Made by a program: the position numbers and the translations under genes. The notes under the pieces were generated by a model. The model was not told where the DNA came from, ran no database searches, and was given only the letters and a program-made list of their open reading frames with translations. Below, one piece after another: positions 48,250 through 59,222 of a stretch of 64,000 nt of DNA (position 1 is the first letter of the stretch; every line of letters starts with the position of its first letter). This stretch comes from Marasmius tenuissimus (Eukaryota > Basidiomycota > Agaricomycetes > Agaricales > Marasmiaceae): NCBI GenBank assembly GCA_029532415.1, contig JAQOTA010000017.1, forward strand, positions 372,001 through 436,000, in the 5' to 3' direction.

Positions 48250-51200
48250 ATGGCAGAAGGCATGTACTTGTTCAAGATCCTGCTTTTAACACTCAGCTGA
48301 TCCTGCTTTTTAGCCTCTACCCAGGATTTCGCTGATACCTTGTCGAGTGGTATCCAGGATATTGCGGCTCTTCTTCCTCTGTTGGGCACAGACCAATGTG
48401 AGGAGCATGTTGGTTCAGCACTCGATGTGGGGTTTCTCTACGCCGCGGCAACTACTCTCTCAATCTTCGGTAGTTTAGGAATCGTCAAAGCGTCGTTCGC
48501 CACCCTTCTAGCAACTATCTCGCGTCCTTTTCACGGTGCACGCTGGCTTAGCGATGCTGGCTTCATCACACCCGGGAAAGTCTCTTCCCTCGTCACCATT
48601 GCGAAGGGGACAACTGAATATGGTGCTGAGACCAACTTCCGCGATCTTTTGGTTGACAAACATATCGGGGACCCTGAACTTGTGTCCAGTATTGAGTGGA
48701 CAGGATGGAGGACTCCATTTGCAGAAAGTGTGGGTGAATATGTCTATATGCATTTACCTGACCTTCTTGGCTTATGGTGTTACTTCCCAGACATTCTTCG
48801 CGCGCGTTCTAACGTGGAATGTGATGCTAGTATTGACATCGGCACTGGGGTCGCTCATAAGCTTGACCCCTTATTTCTACCTCATCAGCACTCAATGGGA
48901 CGACCCCCTTGCTTGGTTATTTCCGGCTTTCCGAGCTTTCGGCTCGTTCTTATGCGTGGTGTTTGTTCAGCTTGCTCTCCAGCTTCGAATCCGCCACATC
49001 GTTCGTTCCCGACTACTGATCATGAAGGATCGGAAACGAAATCCTCATCACGATCGCCCCATGTCCAATGGATATCTCGAGGACGACCTCAAGGCTTGTT
49101 TTCCGGCCATGGATGCACGTTCATACTTGTTGGGTCTCCCACCCAAACATCGCATACCGGATACCGAGGAAATGCCAGGACAAACAGTCAATGAAACGGA
49201 TAAGGATCGATGGAATGAAGCGGCTTCGCTAGTTGGTCTTGACTGGCCCCTTCTCATCTATCAGGTTTTCATTGCTGTCGGTATGGCCATGACCGTAGCC
49301 GGTTATATCGGCTGCTTTAACCTGGTTGGGAAGTCAGACGCACCTCACGGCCCTTACGTGTGGGTTGGGCTGGAAACCTTTCTTTCGCTCGTCCGGACTT
49401 CGCTCTGGGGCTCTAATCCCTCGTGGGACGAGAGTGCTGGGCTGAAACTTTCACTGCAGCTCACAGCCAAGGAGATTCCTCTTCCCTCTGTCGACGAAGA
49501 TGAAGATACCAAGGGTCCAGACCAGAGTGCCCCCGTCCCTTATTTCCCACTCATAACCACCCCAACTCAAATTCCGTTCGTTGAGAATTTGACACATACC
49601 CCGTCTTTTGGAGGAGTAGTGTTCATTGCACACCCGGAAAGCGATTTCCTTGGCAACGCAACATCATACACTGGCCCTCTCAACCGCTTCAAAGCCGATG
49701 ATATCTCTTCTCTTCTCTACGCCATCGTCGGGCTTGGCAACCTCGAGAAGGCTCTGGCCACCGTCGTAGTCTTCGCCCATTCTCGTGCTTCTTGGTGTCT
49801 CATATTCAATGATGAGTTCTCCTGGGCCGTCTCGTCGACGTATGAGGTGCTTCCCAAAACCACCACCCTCCTTGTGACTCTTGGGAGCGTGATAAAGGAG
49901 GATAACCTCGCGCTGTCTCGTGAAGTCTACGAAGCAGTTTGCAGTCATTCCCGGAGTATCGCTGCGCAGCTATTTGGTCCACCTCAACCGACTCTGGTTT
50001 TGAGGTGGAATCTAAGTACCGACAGCACCCAGTTGGACACCCGCGCCCAGAAAGTGGTCGGTACAATGACGCCACACGACGAGGCGTACGTCTCGACTAT
50101 GCAGATTTGGAAGCGCAAGTCGGTCTTCATGACGGAGAGAGAAAAGGCCATTCGACAATACGTTGATTCCATCTCTTCGGACGAGAATGGTGTGGCGCGA
50201 ATCATGCACAGATTGTACCTCTACCTTCTGGAGACTGTAATCTTGGAGATGGAGCTGTGTCGAAAAGATCATGAGTTTGCTAGTGCTCGAATGGCCTTCG
50301 ATGTTTCTCTACCCCGGCGACTTGCTCCCGAATGGATTCACGCGATGAATACGAGGATGACTGACGAGAAACGAGTGATGGAAGCTTTGTGTCCCAAAGC
50401 AGAAAGGTTGATGTGGAACTCGATCTGGAGAAACCTGCAGTCAGGTCTCGAGTTGTTGCGAGAGTCTGGGGACATCGATAAGTTGAAGTGGATGCTAGCT
50501 CACATCAGGACTTTACGGGAGCCGCTTGAGCAGGTCCAAGCCCCCATGGCGTCGTTTGGCGGTGCGTTAGGGAATAGGTCCATGCATTGGATTTGGGCAC
50601 GATGTTCGGGTGCGTGGGCTTCCTCCGAAACGCCAGCGAACCGAGGAGCGTACGAACTCGAATTTCACCTTACACTCCTGAGACTAAAAATGTTGTTGAC
50701 GCGAGGTTACTCTGCCGTCCCATATGTGGGAGGCGGACCGTTTGTTGACTCCACTCGTTTCTTCCAACCATACCTGTCCCTTGGTGACTTCTCGGACTAC
50801 CATATCAAAGGAATTCAACGGGCCAACGTATTATGCACGTTGCAGCTACGCCCGACCACCGTGAATGATCCCCATGCAAGGGAGTTCATTCGGCGATTGG
50901 CTTCTTTACCGGATTCGATAGGGCAGTTGACAACTCTCGACGTTACGGAGGTTGAACCATTTCCTGAATTACCACAAATTCTTAACGAGATACTTAAAAA
51001 ACACCACAACATCATATCTATCATCTGTCCGCACTTTACTGAGGCGGACATCGAGGAGATCCAAGGGCACTTATTCGAGAACCGCAAAGCCTGGACTGCA
51101 AGTGCGGATTGTAGCGGACACTTCCAACACCTCGTCGGGTTCGAGCCAGATGATCCATTCATGAACGACCAACTGGATGGGACGGTTACAGGACTTCTAT

Positions 51201-51643
51201 CGATGGATAGCCGATTTATTGGTGAATCGCCCCCCGCCCCTCAGAGCACAATGACAGCAGATGGCCAGGACATATTTTTGTACGACGGCCGGATCGAGTG
51301 TCTCGTACTGTTTCACGCTCCATCGCCCGGCCACGTTACCATAGAGTTGAACTGCGCTGCTCAACAGCCTGAGAGTACTCTAACTTACGGTGCAAGTGGC
51401 GTTGAGGTTGTCAGTCGTTATAAGGCCGATACGGAGGATGAATGGAGACCTATTTCGACAGAACCGAGGCAACCTGGAGACGAGAGTTCTCAACAACTCG
51501 AGTTGGATGTCACGAAGCGTGGCAGTTACGAAGTCAGGATCCGGCTGTCGAAATCCTTTGACCCTGATGATTTCCTTCATGGTGATTATGTGAGGTTGAG
51601 GGGTCTTCCACTGGTCCGCTTCGAGAAAGGAAGGCAGCGTTGA
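48250..51643 (+). CDS. Unrecognised 1092-residue membrane protein, paralogue B
   Basis: Three exons (48250-48259, 48314-48729, 48791-51643) encode 1092 residues. It is a close paralogue of the minus-strand protein at 23674-27058; long blocks such as YVWVGLETFLSLVRTSLWG and LALQLRIRHIVRSRLL are identical or nearly so. The layout is the same: a ~145-residue N-terminal region with SGIQDIAALLPLLGTDQCE, about four hydrophobic helices up to residue ~335, then a large helix-rich soluble part and a beta-rich end. Exon 1 (10 nt) and exon 2 (416 nt) have exactly the lengths found in paralogue A. Intron 1 (48260-48313) starts with GC. Intron 2 uses donor AAGT/GTGGGT. Differences include a 10-residue insertion (ETDKDRWNEA region) relative to A. 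I know of no function for this family. Intracellular membrane localisation is inferred because no signal peptide is seen. Confidence 0.75.
48260..48313 (+). other. GC-AG intron 1 of paralogue B
   Basis: The donor is GAAG/GCATGT and the acceptor TTTTTAG/CCTCT. The join reads MAEASTQDFADTLSSG, parallel to paralogue A. Reading without this splice meets a TGA near 48298. Confidence 0.7.
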
Positions 51644-51963
51644 AGGCGAAAGGTCCCGGCAGTTTATGTTATTGTACTGTTCTCTTGCGCTATGTCGATT
51701 GTGTTTCGGTCCGTTTGCTACGGCCAGCACCTAATTTTTCGGATTATCAACCCAGATCGGCCGTTATGACTCTTAATCGTGGGGCCTGGGGACATCTGAG
51801 TGGCGCCATACCGTTCTGCAATGTCGCTTCCAGAACGTGGTATGAGGCAATTCACTCTCTTTTGAAAACCATGTTTGGGAGTATTAACATACAAATAACG
51901 AGAGATCATCAAACTAGTTGACCGAGAGTTCCTAGAGGCTACTGAGCCCGATGAGCTTCAGCA
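51644..51963. other. Convergent intergenic region
   Basis: A 320-bp stretch between the stop codons of paralogue B and the glyoxalase-like gene. Nothing was recognised. Confidence 0.4.
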
Positions 51964-52993
51964 TCACGCCCTCACCCACGCTATCTTTCCGTAAGGCGTA
52001 GTGGAAGAGTCCTGTTCAGGAGCTTTCTCGACATAAATGCCCAGCTCGGAAATCGAGTGACCGGAAATGCCGTCGACAGCCTCGAGAATCAATCGACTGG
52101 GACCTCCTGCAGTGGGATAGATCGAACGCAACTCCCACTCAAAGTAAGTAGGAGAAAGTCTCTTCGGGGAATCGCCCACGACATAGGTGATATCCTGAGC
52201 CAGGGCTTGCGCATTGGACAGGTTACAAGCTAGACGGACGTGTGCGATTCCAAGGGCGGTAGAAGGATGCTCTATATTTGAATGGGGCTCCATCGGAACC
52301 TGCAGCGAGTAAATCGGGACCTGCAGTGAGCAAATCGAAACCACTCACAAGAGAACCAAAGATAATAGGATACAAAACTCACCCTCAACAAGCGATCGGT
52401 GACATCCCCGCAGAAGAAGGGCACAGTAGCAACCTTATTAGTGATGGGGGAGGTCAGCAACCATTTAACCATCTGCCCGTCGGGCCTCTCCCTCCCTCCG
52501 CGCGTCTCAGGAATGTAGATATCGCCACTTCCGTCTGAGGTTGCTCGATCGTTGACAATATCGGATATCCTTTCCCCTTCTTTCTCTGTACCGTTACCCA
52601 AGAAGGCGTAGTCGATCCATCCGTGAGGCATGCCTGCCCATTTGTGATTCTCGCGCTTCAGGCGCTCTGGAGAGCCGGGCGGATACCACGATACAGGATG
52701 GATGAACGAGATTAATTCCAAGTAGACGCCATCCGATAGCGCCTTCACAAGGAAATGAGGATGGAATGAACACCAACTGAGGAATGTATACATACCACCT
52801 GAACGTTCTCTGTCAATCCATCCGTGTGCTTTCCGCCACGAACAACCCTATAAAGACGTTTTTATACCACTGAAACAGATGCGAGCTCAATGTAATCATA
52901 CTTGAATCCCAGATCCTTGAACTGCTGAGCAGTTTGGTCCACAGATCCAGGGGGAGTAAGGTGTACGATGTGGTCCAACGTCTTTGTTGTCAT
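51964..52993 (-). CDS. Glyoxalase-like domain protein
   Basis: Four exons (52902-52993, 52799-52847, 52383-52742, 51964-52299) give 278 residues. The protein starts MTTKTLDHIVHLTPPGSVDQ and continues FKDLGFKVVRGGKHTDGLTENVQ, a typical beta-alpha-beta-beta-beta opening of the glyoxalase/bleomycin-resistance fold (the Glyoxalase_3-like type). Conserved pieces include LSDGVYLELISFIHP, GWIDYAFLG and GIAHVRLACN. Substrates of these fungal proteins are not known; a metal-dependent lyase or dioxygenase role is family inference. The second half contains a repeat of the fold. Exon 4 has two in-frame acceptors 21 nt apart (after CTGCAG at ~52300 and ~52321), so a form with seven extra residues is possible. 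An upstream small ORF follows on the same strand. Confidence 0.78.
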
Positions 52994-53088
52994 CGTGAGT
53001 GGCAAAGAACGATCCGGCCGCGGGAGGGTCAGTTTGAGCTTTTAGAGCTGTAAGAAAGCCTGCCCTACAGTTCGGATTCCCGGGAAAT

Positions 53089-53280
53089 CTAGAACTCAAT
53101 GGTAGCGCCCGATACTTTTTTCCGGCGCTCAATTTCCTGCTTTCTCATGCTCGTCGCCCGTCCGATCCTGGAAGGTCTGAATTTAGCGGTATTCAGATCC
53201 TGTAGGCGCAAAAGCTTCGACTGCTCCATGCGTATGCTCAGCTTCTCGGCTTCTCGAACGAAATAGACCTTTTGGTACAC
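53089..53280 (-). CDS. Possible small basic protein of unknown function (3' exon)
   Basis: An open frame of ~63 residues ends in TAG and is rich in Arg, Lys and Glu (EAEKLSIRMEQSKLLRLQDL, MRKQEIERRKK). It is amphipathic and coiled-coil-like. There is no ATG at its 5' end, so an upstream exon would be needed; an ATG-containing frame at ~53290-53395 on the same strand could supply it, but I found no splice with normal intron length. It may be a real small gene or a chance frame. Confidence 0.22.
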   Translation of the reverse strand: MYQKVYFVREAEKLSIRMEQSKLLRLQDLNTAKFRPSRIGRATSMRKQEIERRKKVSGATIEF

Positions 53281-53558
53281 TCTATGTTACCTAGCATTGC
53301 ACCTAGAATTCCCAGGAGGCAAAGAAGTTGCTCGACAAGAAACGCGGAGGTTGTAGTCCGCTGTCGAGTCAAAACATTCATACGACGACACTTCTGCTAC
53401 CGCTCCTCCCAGCGAGAATTTTCCATGACGGTCATTCAAAGCCGCCAGACGTGAAGCTGCTTCTCTTGGCCATACCCATGACTGATTGACGGGCGAAAAT
53501 CGGCTGGATTACAAGAGCTGTTGGATTGCTGTTCTGGTACTTGAGCGGTAGGGAAATG

Positions 53559-53566
53559 CTTTAAAA
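53559..53566 (+). promoter_or_regulatory. TATA-like element of the cerato-platanin gene
   Basis: The sequence CTTTAAAAG lies about 52-58 bp upstream of the ATG at 53617, a usual distance for a strongly expressed secreted-protein gene. Confidence 0.4.
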
Positions 53567-53616
53567 GACGGCACATCCCCCCAGTTATCTACTCCCAAAT
53601 CACTCGCTAAATCACA

Positions 53617-54057
53617 ATGAAGACTCTCTCTCTCCTTTCTGCAGTCGTCTTCGCTGTCCTACCTTACTATGCCGTCGCCGACACTCTGGCATTCGACACC
53701 CACTACGATAATCGCGGTGGCAGTCTCACTGAGGTCGCATGCTCAGACGGAGCCAACGGACTCATCACCAAAGGCTTCACGACATACGGCTCTCTCCCCA
53801 ACTTCCCCAACATCGGCGCCGCGGCGGCAGTGACCGGATGGAACTCCACAGGTTGCGGCACCTGTTGGGAAGTCACCTTTACCAACTCGACCGGTGCCAA
53901 AAAGAGCCTCAACATCACCGCCATCGATGTCGCTGGCCCAGGCACCTTTAACGTCGCCCAGGCAGCCATGAACAACCTGATAGGCGGCAATGCCGCCCAA
54001 GTCGGGAGAGTGGCCGTCACTTCGAGGCAGGTGCCCTCTTCTGCGTGTGGCTTGTAA
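53617..54057 (+). CDS. Cerato-platanin family secreted protein
   Basis: A single exon of 146 residues. A signal peptide (~1-21, MKTLSLLSAVVFAVLPYYAVA) leads to a mature protein of ~125 residues, the usual size. Four cysteines at 42, 80, 83 and 144 fit the two disulfides of the double-psi beta-barrel fold. Family blocks are VACSDGANGL, GWNSTGCGTCW and the end SSACGL. Cerato-platanins are small, secreted, expansin-like proteins that coat hyphae, self-assemble at surfaces and bind chitin fragments; some are elicitors in plants. No intron interrupts this copy, which is unusual in this intron-rich window. It converges on the carboxypeptidase Y gene. Confidence 0.95.
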   Translation: MKTLSLLSAVVFAVLPYYAVADTLAFDTHYDNRGGSLTEVACSDGANGLITKGFTTYGSLPNFPNIGAAAAVTGWNSTGCGTCWEVTFTNSTGAKKSLNITAIDVAGPGTFNVAQAAMNNLIGGNAAQVGRVAVTSRQVPSSACGL

Positions 54058-54304
54058 AGGTTGGCATCGTCATTTTTGACATCGAGAAGTCGAGAACTCA
54101 GTTGTGTGAGATTTTTCTAGGTTTTCTTCGATCTTCGGAACAATAGCTTTCATGTTGGTCTCCTTGTATGGACTATAAAAGGACAATGAATGTACAGTAC
54201 GCTTGATTGGAAAAGTGAATGGACTGTCAGAATACCAGCCGTTGATTATCTAAAGATTGAGTGTTGTGAATAATTATACGGTGCACCCTCGAACGCAGGC
54301 TCGT

Positions 54305-56291
54305 CTAGTTCAGGGGCTTGTCCCGAATCCAGCGCGTAATCAGGTCCTAATTATATCCACATCAGTCGGGCTCAGAGGAAGTCGCTAGAACTAAAAACGT
54401 ACCAGAGCAGCAGATGGCTGATCGTAGGGAACCATATGGCTAGCAAGGTCATGTTAGAACTCATTCATGTGCGCAGTGGGGCGAACCTTACCCAGCCTCA
54501 TAGACCTCGACGAATGTGACGTTGCCAGCTGTGAAGCCAGCGCCACCAGCGCTTCGAACAGCACCTGCCTGTCGGCCACTTGGTTCGATCCAAGCAATAG
54601 ATTTGGCCTTGGAGAACTCAGCTTTGAATTGTGAGTCGAGTTCTTCAACCCATCGTTGATTGCCCTAAGATGTACCATCAGTGGTCATGATTCGAACCTA
54701 AGCAATAGTAGTGCAGTCGTACGATAAAGTTGCACATCATATCTAAGAAAAACATTGTGTTAGTAACTTGTGAGCGAGAGCCGAACGGACCCAGACGTAC
54801 CGGCATTTCCGGCGTAGACAAGCAGACGGACACCATCGTTGATCAGCTCAGGGAGCAAGAGTGCACTGTTGTGCATTCCATCGCCTTGCAAGGTGAATGC
54901 CTTGTTAACCTCCATATTGCATGATTCAAAGGTCCTCTCAGGGTTAGCTCCCAGGGCAACCTTGTTCTTGACGTCGTTCATCCAGGTTTCAATCCATCCC
55001 ATTTGTCTGTAGCAGAGGTCTCCATCCTGGGAGCGGTCGCACTTCTTACGAGCGTCGTATGGGTTGAGCCCAGTCTCTATAGTGGGTGGTTAGAAGGTTG
55101 CCTTCAGAGTTTTCCCTTGAATGAACGTACGCATAAGAGGTCCCATGAGTTGGGAGTTGCAGTACACGAGTGCACCCGCACAAGAGAATCGGTTGTTAAA
55201 CCTGTAGCAGTAGTCGATGAGGCGCTGGCAGGTGGGGATCTTTGTCCTGAGAGCAGAGCACTGGGGACCCTCTGGGTCGGGATACACGGGATACGGGCCG
55301 TCGCATACATAGTCGGCTATCGAGGCATACTGAATCTTGGGATCCGTCAATCCGTTCGCCAAAATGACTGAGGCGAGGTTGATATGCTTCAAGTGCGGGT
55401 TCGGGGCCAGTGCCAATTGCTTATTCTTCTCGTGGATCACCTTGGCGATGTTTGGACCATAGGTACCACCGTAACTCTCTGCTGCGAGATGGAATTGCTG
55501 GGAGGAATACTTGGGGAAACGGTTGAGGAACAGCTCTAGGAACGCATGAACATCCTGACCCGCAACAGGACTGGTGTTGACGGTGTCGCCGTCCTCGTCG
55601 TACGAGTAACCGACTTGAACTGGTTGGTCGAGGAAGATTATGTTGGCATGCTTGTTCCAACTGTATGGGTTGTAGGTGGTATTGCGACCCTCGTTTGCAA
55701 TATTGCACGGTCCCAGCTCGAAGAGAAGACCGGTAGATGAGCTACAGCCGGGTCCTCCATTCAGCCAAAGGATCAAGGGAGCTGTCTCGGGTGATTCGCG
55801 TGCTTCAAAGAACCTATAATGGATGTATGAATACCCCGGAACATGGAAAGGAGGATAGGTCGCACCAAAAGAAGAGATGTTTGGTCTCCGTGATATCGAA
55901 GTAGCCTGAGTATTGCTTGACATCTGGGTCGCACAGCTTGGGTTCGGTGACTCGTAATTGCTGGTTGTCGAATGAGGGATGAGATACAAGCTCGTCTGGG
56001 AGATAGGCAACCCAAGGTCAGTATTGGCCTCAAGTCATGTCGTTAGGTGAGAATTTACGCACAAAGTAGCTCATTCTGCTTGATGAACTGCTTTCCATCA
56101 TGATACCACTTTTCCAAGTCTGCCTTGCCCGCCAGAATGGATTTCTGCGCTTCATTCAAGTATTGGCTGGTTGTTGCTTTGACACGACCCCATTCGGAGC
56201 CAAGATTTCCGAGCACCACCTGACCGACAGGGCTTGGAGAGGCCTGAACGGTAGAGAGCAGGAGTAAAGGAAGAATAATGAGGGACCTCAT
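54305..56291 (-). CDS. Carboxypeptidase Y-type serine carboxypeptidase (vacuolar)
   Basis: Eight exons (56063-56291, 55866-55995, 55131-55813, 54801-55076, 54723-54742, 54492-54664, 54403-54439, 54305-54346) give 529 residues. A signal peptide (MRSLIILPLLLLSTVQA) and a propeptide of ~80 residues come before the mature enzyme. Ser233 (AESYGG) is the nucleophile; the Asp lies in VYAGNAD, joined by splicing of intron 4, and the His in HMVPYDQP. NGGPGCSSSTGLLFELGPC and the Cys-rich insert (YVCDGPYPVYPDPEG) fit CPY. CPY enzymes mature in the vacuole and degrade peptides. Exon 5 is only 20 nt. Four GATA sites lie 76-95 bp upstream of the ATG, in line with nitrogen control (inference). It is not closely similar to the other S10 gene at 44398-47418. 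Confidence 0.93.
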
Positions 56292-56366
56292 GATGGTCGT
56301 CTGGAAGTCGCGCAGGCCAGTCCCGATTCGCAACCGCAACCCCGCATGCCCTTTATGGTAATTTCA

Positions 56367-56386
56367 GATAAGATAAGATAAGATAA
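56367..56386 (+). promoter_or_regulatory. Tandem GATA motif cluster upstream of carboxypeptidase Y
   Basis: GATAA is repeated four times with a 5-bp period (GATA at 56367, 56372, 56377 and 56382), within 100 bp upstream of the protease ATG. Such clusters bind fungal GATA factors of the AreA/Nit2 type, which activate protease genes under nitrogen limitation. Confidence 0.5.
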
Positions 56387-56588
56387 TACTAGCACTCCTC
56401 GATGTTCCCTGTCTCGTTTGAGTACGTATGCGAGTACCCTACAGGTACGACTTCACGAGTACCGTCCGGGTTGTCGATAGCTCCAACTAGTTGTAGTTAT
56501 CGATGTATTTGTACACTTCTACGATCTAGTTCATTACACACCACGAACCAGTATTAATCACTTTCTTCTCGTATCTTGTAAACTAGAC

Positions 56589-58927
56589 TCACAGACGAGC
56601 CTTTCCTGAGTCCTCAGAGAATAGCTCATACATCTCCTTTGCAGCCTTCGCAATCTCTGACAGGAACTCCGCGTTCGGCATCTCCTTCCGCGACGTAATA
56701 GTATACACAAGCTTGTCTAGAAAATGAAGGTGTGTTCAATCCGACCGGCACGAAAGAAGCTGAGTAGCGGGAGAGACCAACCATCGTATCCGGTCATGTA
56801 GGCAACCCCAAACCCGTTGGGAACCACCTCTCCCCATCCATAAACTCCGAACCATTTCGAAAACACCGCAGAGGTACTCAGAACCCAGTTTGAGGACCTG
56901 CTGACGACCGTATCCTTGAATATCTCCGGAACCTCTTCCCCTTCCTTCAGAACCTTCTTCAAGCCAACGAGATGTCGATCAATGCCTTCTCCTTTCCCGC
57001 AGTACTTCGCTCTCTCGATGTGCTTGTCCGTAGCGGCTTTGAAGAGCTTTTTACGTTCTTCACTTGACGCATCAGGTCGGTCCATACTGGCAACCCAAGA
57101 GTCTGATTCGGAGGATACGACCCTGATTGCCTCCGTACGGCCCTTGAAGAACCGGCGAGTAGTAGCAGCCTCGTAGGTGCCTCCTTCGCGCTTATTCGTC
57201 AGCTGAGGAGCTCCTGCCTCGCCTATATGAGGTGATTAAGTATCTCAGTCTGCCCAGCTCCAAAAACCGAACTTACCAGTCTCAGGCATCTTATTCAAGA
57301 GCCTTCGATACGCCAACTGCACAATCATCTGCGCCCACGAGTCAGGCGATACACCGAACTTCTTAATCGCTGCCTTCCCATACGGCGTCTCATACATTTC
57401 CAGCGTCTGGCTCCCCGCTAAATCCATCGCAGCCGCGTTCGCAGATTCGATCGCTTGCGTTATGGACGGGTTAATTTCCCAATCCAAGGGCTCCGGCTTG
57501 GAGGTGCCAGAACTCGTCTGTTCCGCTTTGAGCCCCTTGGCGACAACCCAATCGCACACCTCATCGCACAACCGGACGGTGGGAGTGCCGTCCATGACCG
57601 AATGTTCTCCCATGAGCCCGGCGCGGCCGTTGTCGAACACGATGAATTGACATGGCTTGTCAACCCATCGGTTCTTGAGTTTTGACTCGTCCCTTGTCAA
57701 TTCTCCATGCCACAAGTACCGGCTGAAAGCAGGGTTGTCGGAGGGTTTACCCGTGTCGAGACTGACTGTGAAAGCGGCGGATTGTATGGTATGGAGGATG
57801 GACGAGTTGTGGGACGATTCGGAGAGGGCAGCGTAGTCCTGTGAATTGATAAAACGTCGGTTTAGCCACGTTGAATGAATGCCATCCTGAGACTCACTTT
57901 CGACCAGACATCCCTGTTTGAGGCTGTCAGAACTCCGACGCCAGGGTACTCTGTCCCATTATCAGAATCGTATATTTGTTGGATTTGTCTGTTCGCGACA
58001 TATGTAGTCAGAGACTGGAGTCGCGTTTTGTGAGCGACTACACGCACCTCGATACTTCTTCCAGGCTCAATATCTTTCCATCTTTCGCTGTCTGGACTTT
58101 CCAAGGCCTGTTCCGCCTAAACACGACAACGTGGGCATCCTTGGTGCCATCATCTTTGGCGTCCGCATAGGATATTGAGTAGTCGAGTCCGTTTGCACCA
58201 GGAATCCGAACACAGTCAAACATCCACCTGCCCAGATATCAGATATCATAGACTCGAGTGACACGAGAAGCTCACCTGTAAGTATCCATACAGAATGGCC
58301 CCTCCTTAGTCCCCTCCGGCTGAAGCTCTCCCCGCTTGAGAGACTGTCGGAACAACATCGTTCCGCGAATGAGCGCAGCTGCCAGATGTGCATTATCCTC
58401 AACCTTCGGGATCTTGTGAAATCCGTAGTAATAAGACACGTTCACAACCACCTTGACAAACAGCTCAGTATTGCTTCCTACGAATGAAATCAAACGGAAC
58501 GTACCGAATCTCTATACCCCAGATACCCACCGTCATCCCACCATTGCTCTAACCAATGGTCTTTGTCCTTTGCCCATTCTTTCAACCTCTCCTGCAGCAC
58601 AGGCCCCTGCGTCTCAGCAAACTGATCGACCTTCCTCTCGACCTCTTTCCACTCGTGTTCATCCCAAGCAATCGGTTGCAGACTCTCCTTCAGTTTCCTC
58701 AACGTATCCTGCAGCTCCGGTACAGGCAGCTTGGGCAGCGAGCTCTGGTGCTTGTATGTTACACCATTGGGATCAAGAGCCAGTGGAGCTGCTGCCTTCC
58801 AATTCTCTGGACGCGAAGCATTGAGGGATGCGTGTCGGATCGGTGTGCTGAAGAGAGGCTTGAATGAGGGATGGGACATGCGCAGGTGAGGGGCCACAGA
58901 GCGCGACATGATGGTCCGGAGCAACAT
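56589..58927 (-). CDS. CAT2: Carnitine O-acetyltransferase, mitochondrial and peroxisomal
   Basis: Seven exons (58505-58927, 58276-58451, 58048-58227, 57898-57988, 57277-57838, 56782-57222, 56589-56716) encode 666 residues. The enzyme moves acetyl groups between CoA and carnitine so that they can cross organelle membranes, as needed for growth on fatty acids or acetate. The choline/carnitine acyltransferase signature is present: LPKLPVPELQDTL near the start, GPFCMDTYRWMFD, the catalytic His369 in GEHSVMDGTP, and TGYDDKLVYTITSR near the end. The first ~40 residues (MLLRTIMSRSVAPHLR...) look like a mitochondrial presequence; a second ATG at codon 7 or 17 could bypass part of it. The protein ends KARL, a PTS1-type peroxisomal signal. 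The stop codon overlaps a good GTGAGT donor. Confidence 0.93.
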
Positions 58928-59222
58928 TGGGGAAAGGAACGAGGAAAGGAAAGGAAATTTTATCAGCCGCTGGACTCCGCTGGACCACTTTGGCGGGGAA
59001 CCCTTAAGCCGGTAAGTGGAGGCGGGGAAAAGAGGAGGCGCGCATGTGATTCTGCGCCCATGACAGTCGGGCGCTAGTATGGTCGTTACGATTACTTAGT
59101 GAGGGCCGGTAACAAGACTGCAGTAGCAAATGCCACACGAAATTTCTTAACATTGCGAGAGCTCAAAGCAAGATTTACAATTCGTCTACTTCCACTATAC
59201 AGATGGCAATGCCTCCGCTCTT
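58928..59222. other. Intergenic region between CAT2 and the AAD gene
   Basis: A 295-bp stretch between the CAT2 start codon and the stop codon of the aryl-alcohol dehydrogenase, both on the minus strand. No gene was seen. Confidence 0.4.

Larger units (their letters stand above)
52994..53616. other. Intergenic region upstream of cerato-platanin
   Basis: A 623-bp stretch that holds the start region of the glyoxalase-like gene and the cerato-platanin promoter. Apart from the doubtful small ORF, no gene was seen. Confidence 0.35.
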
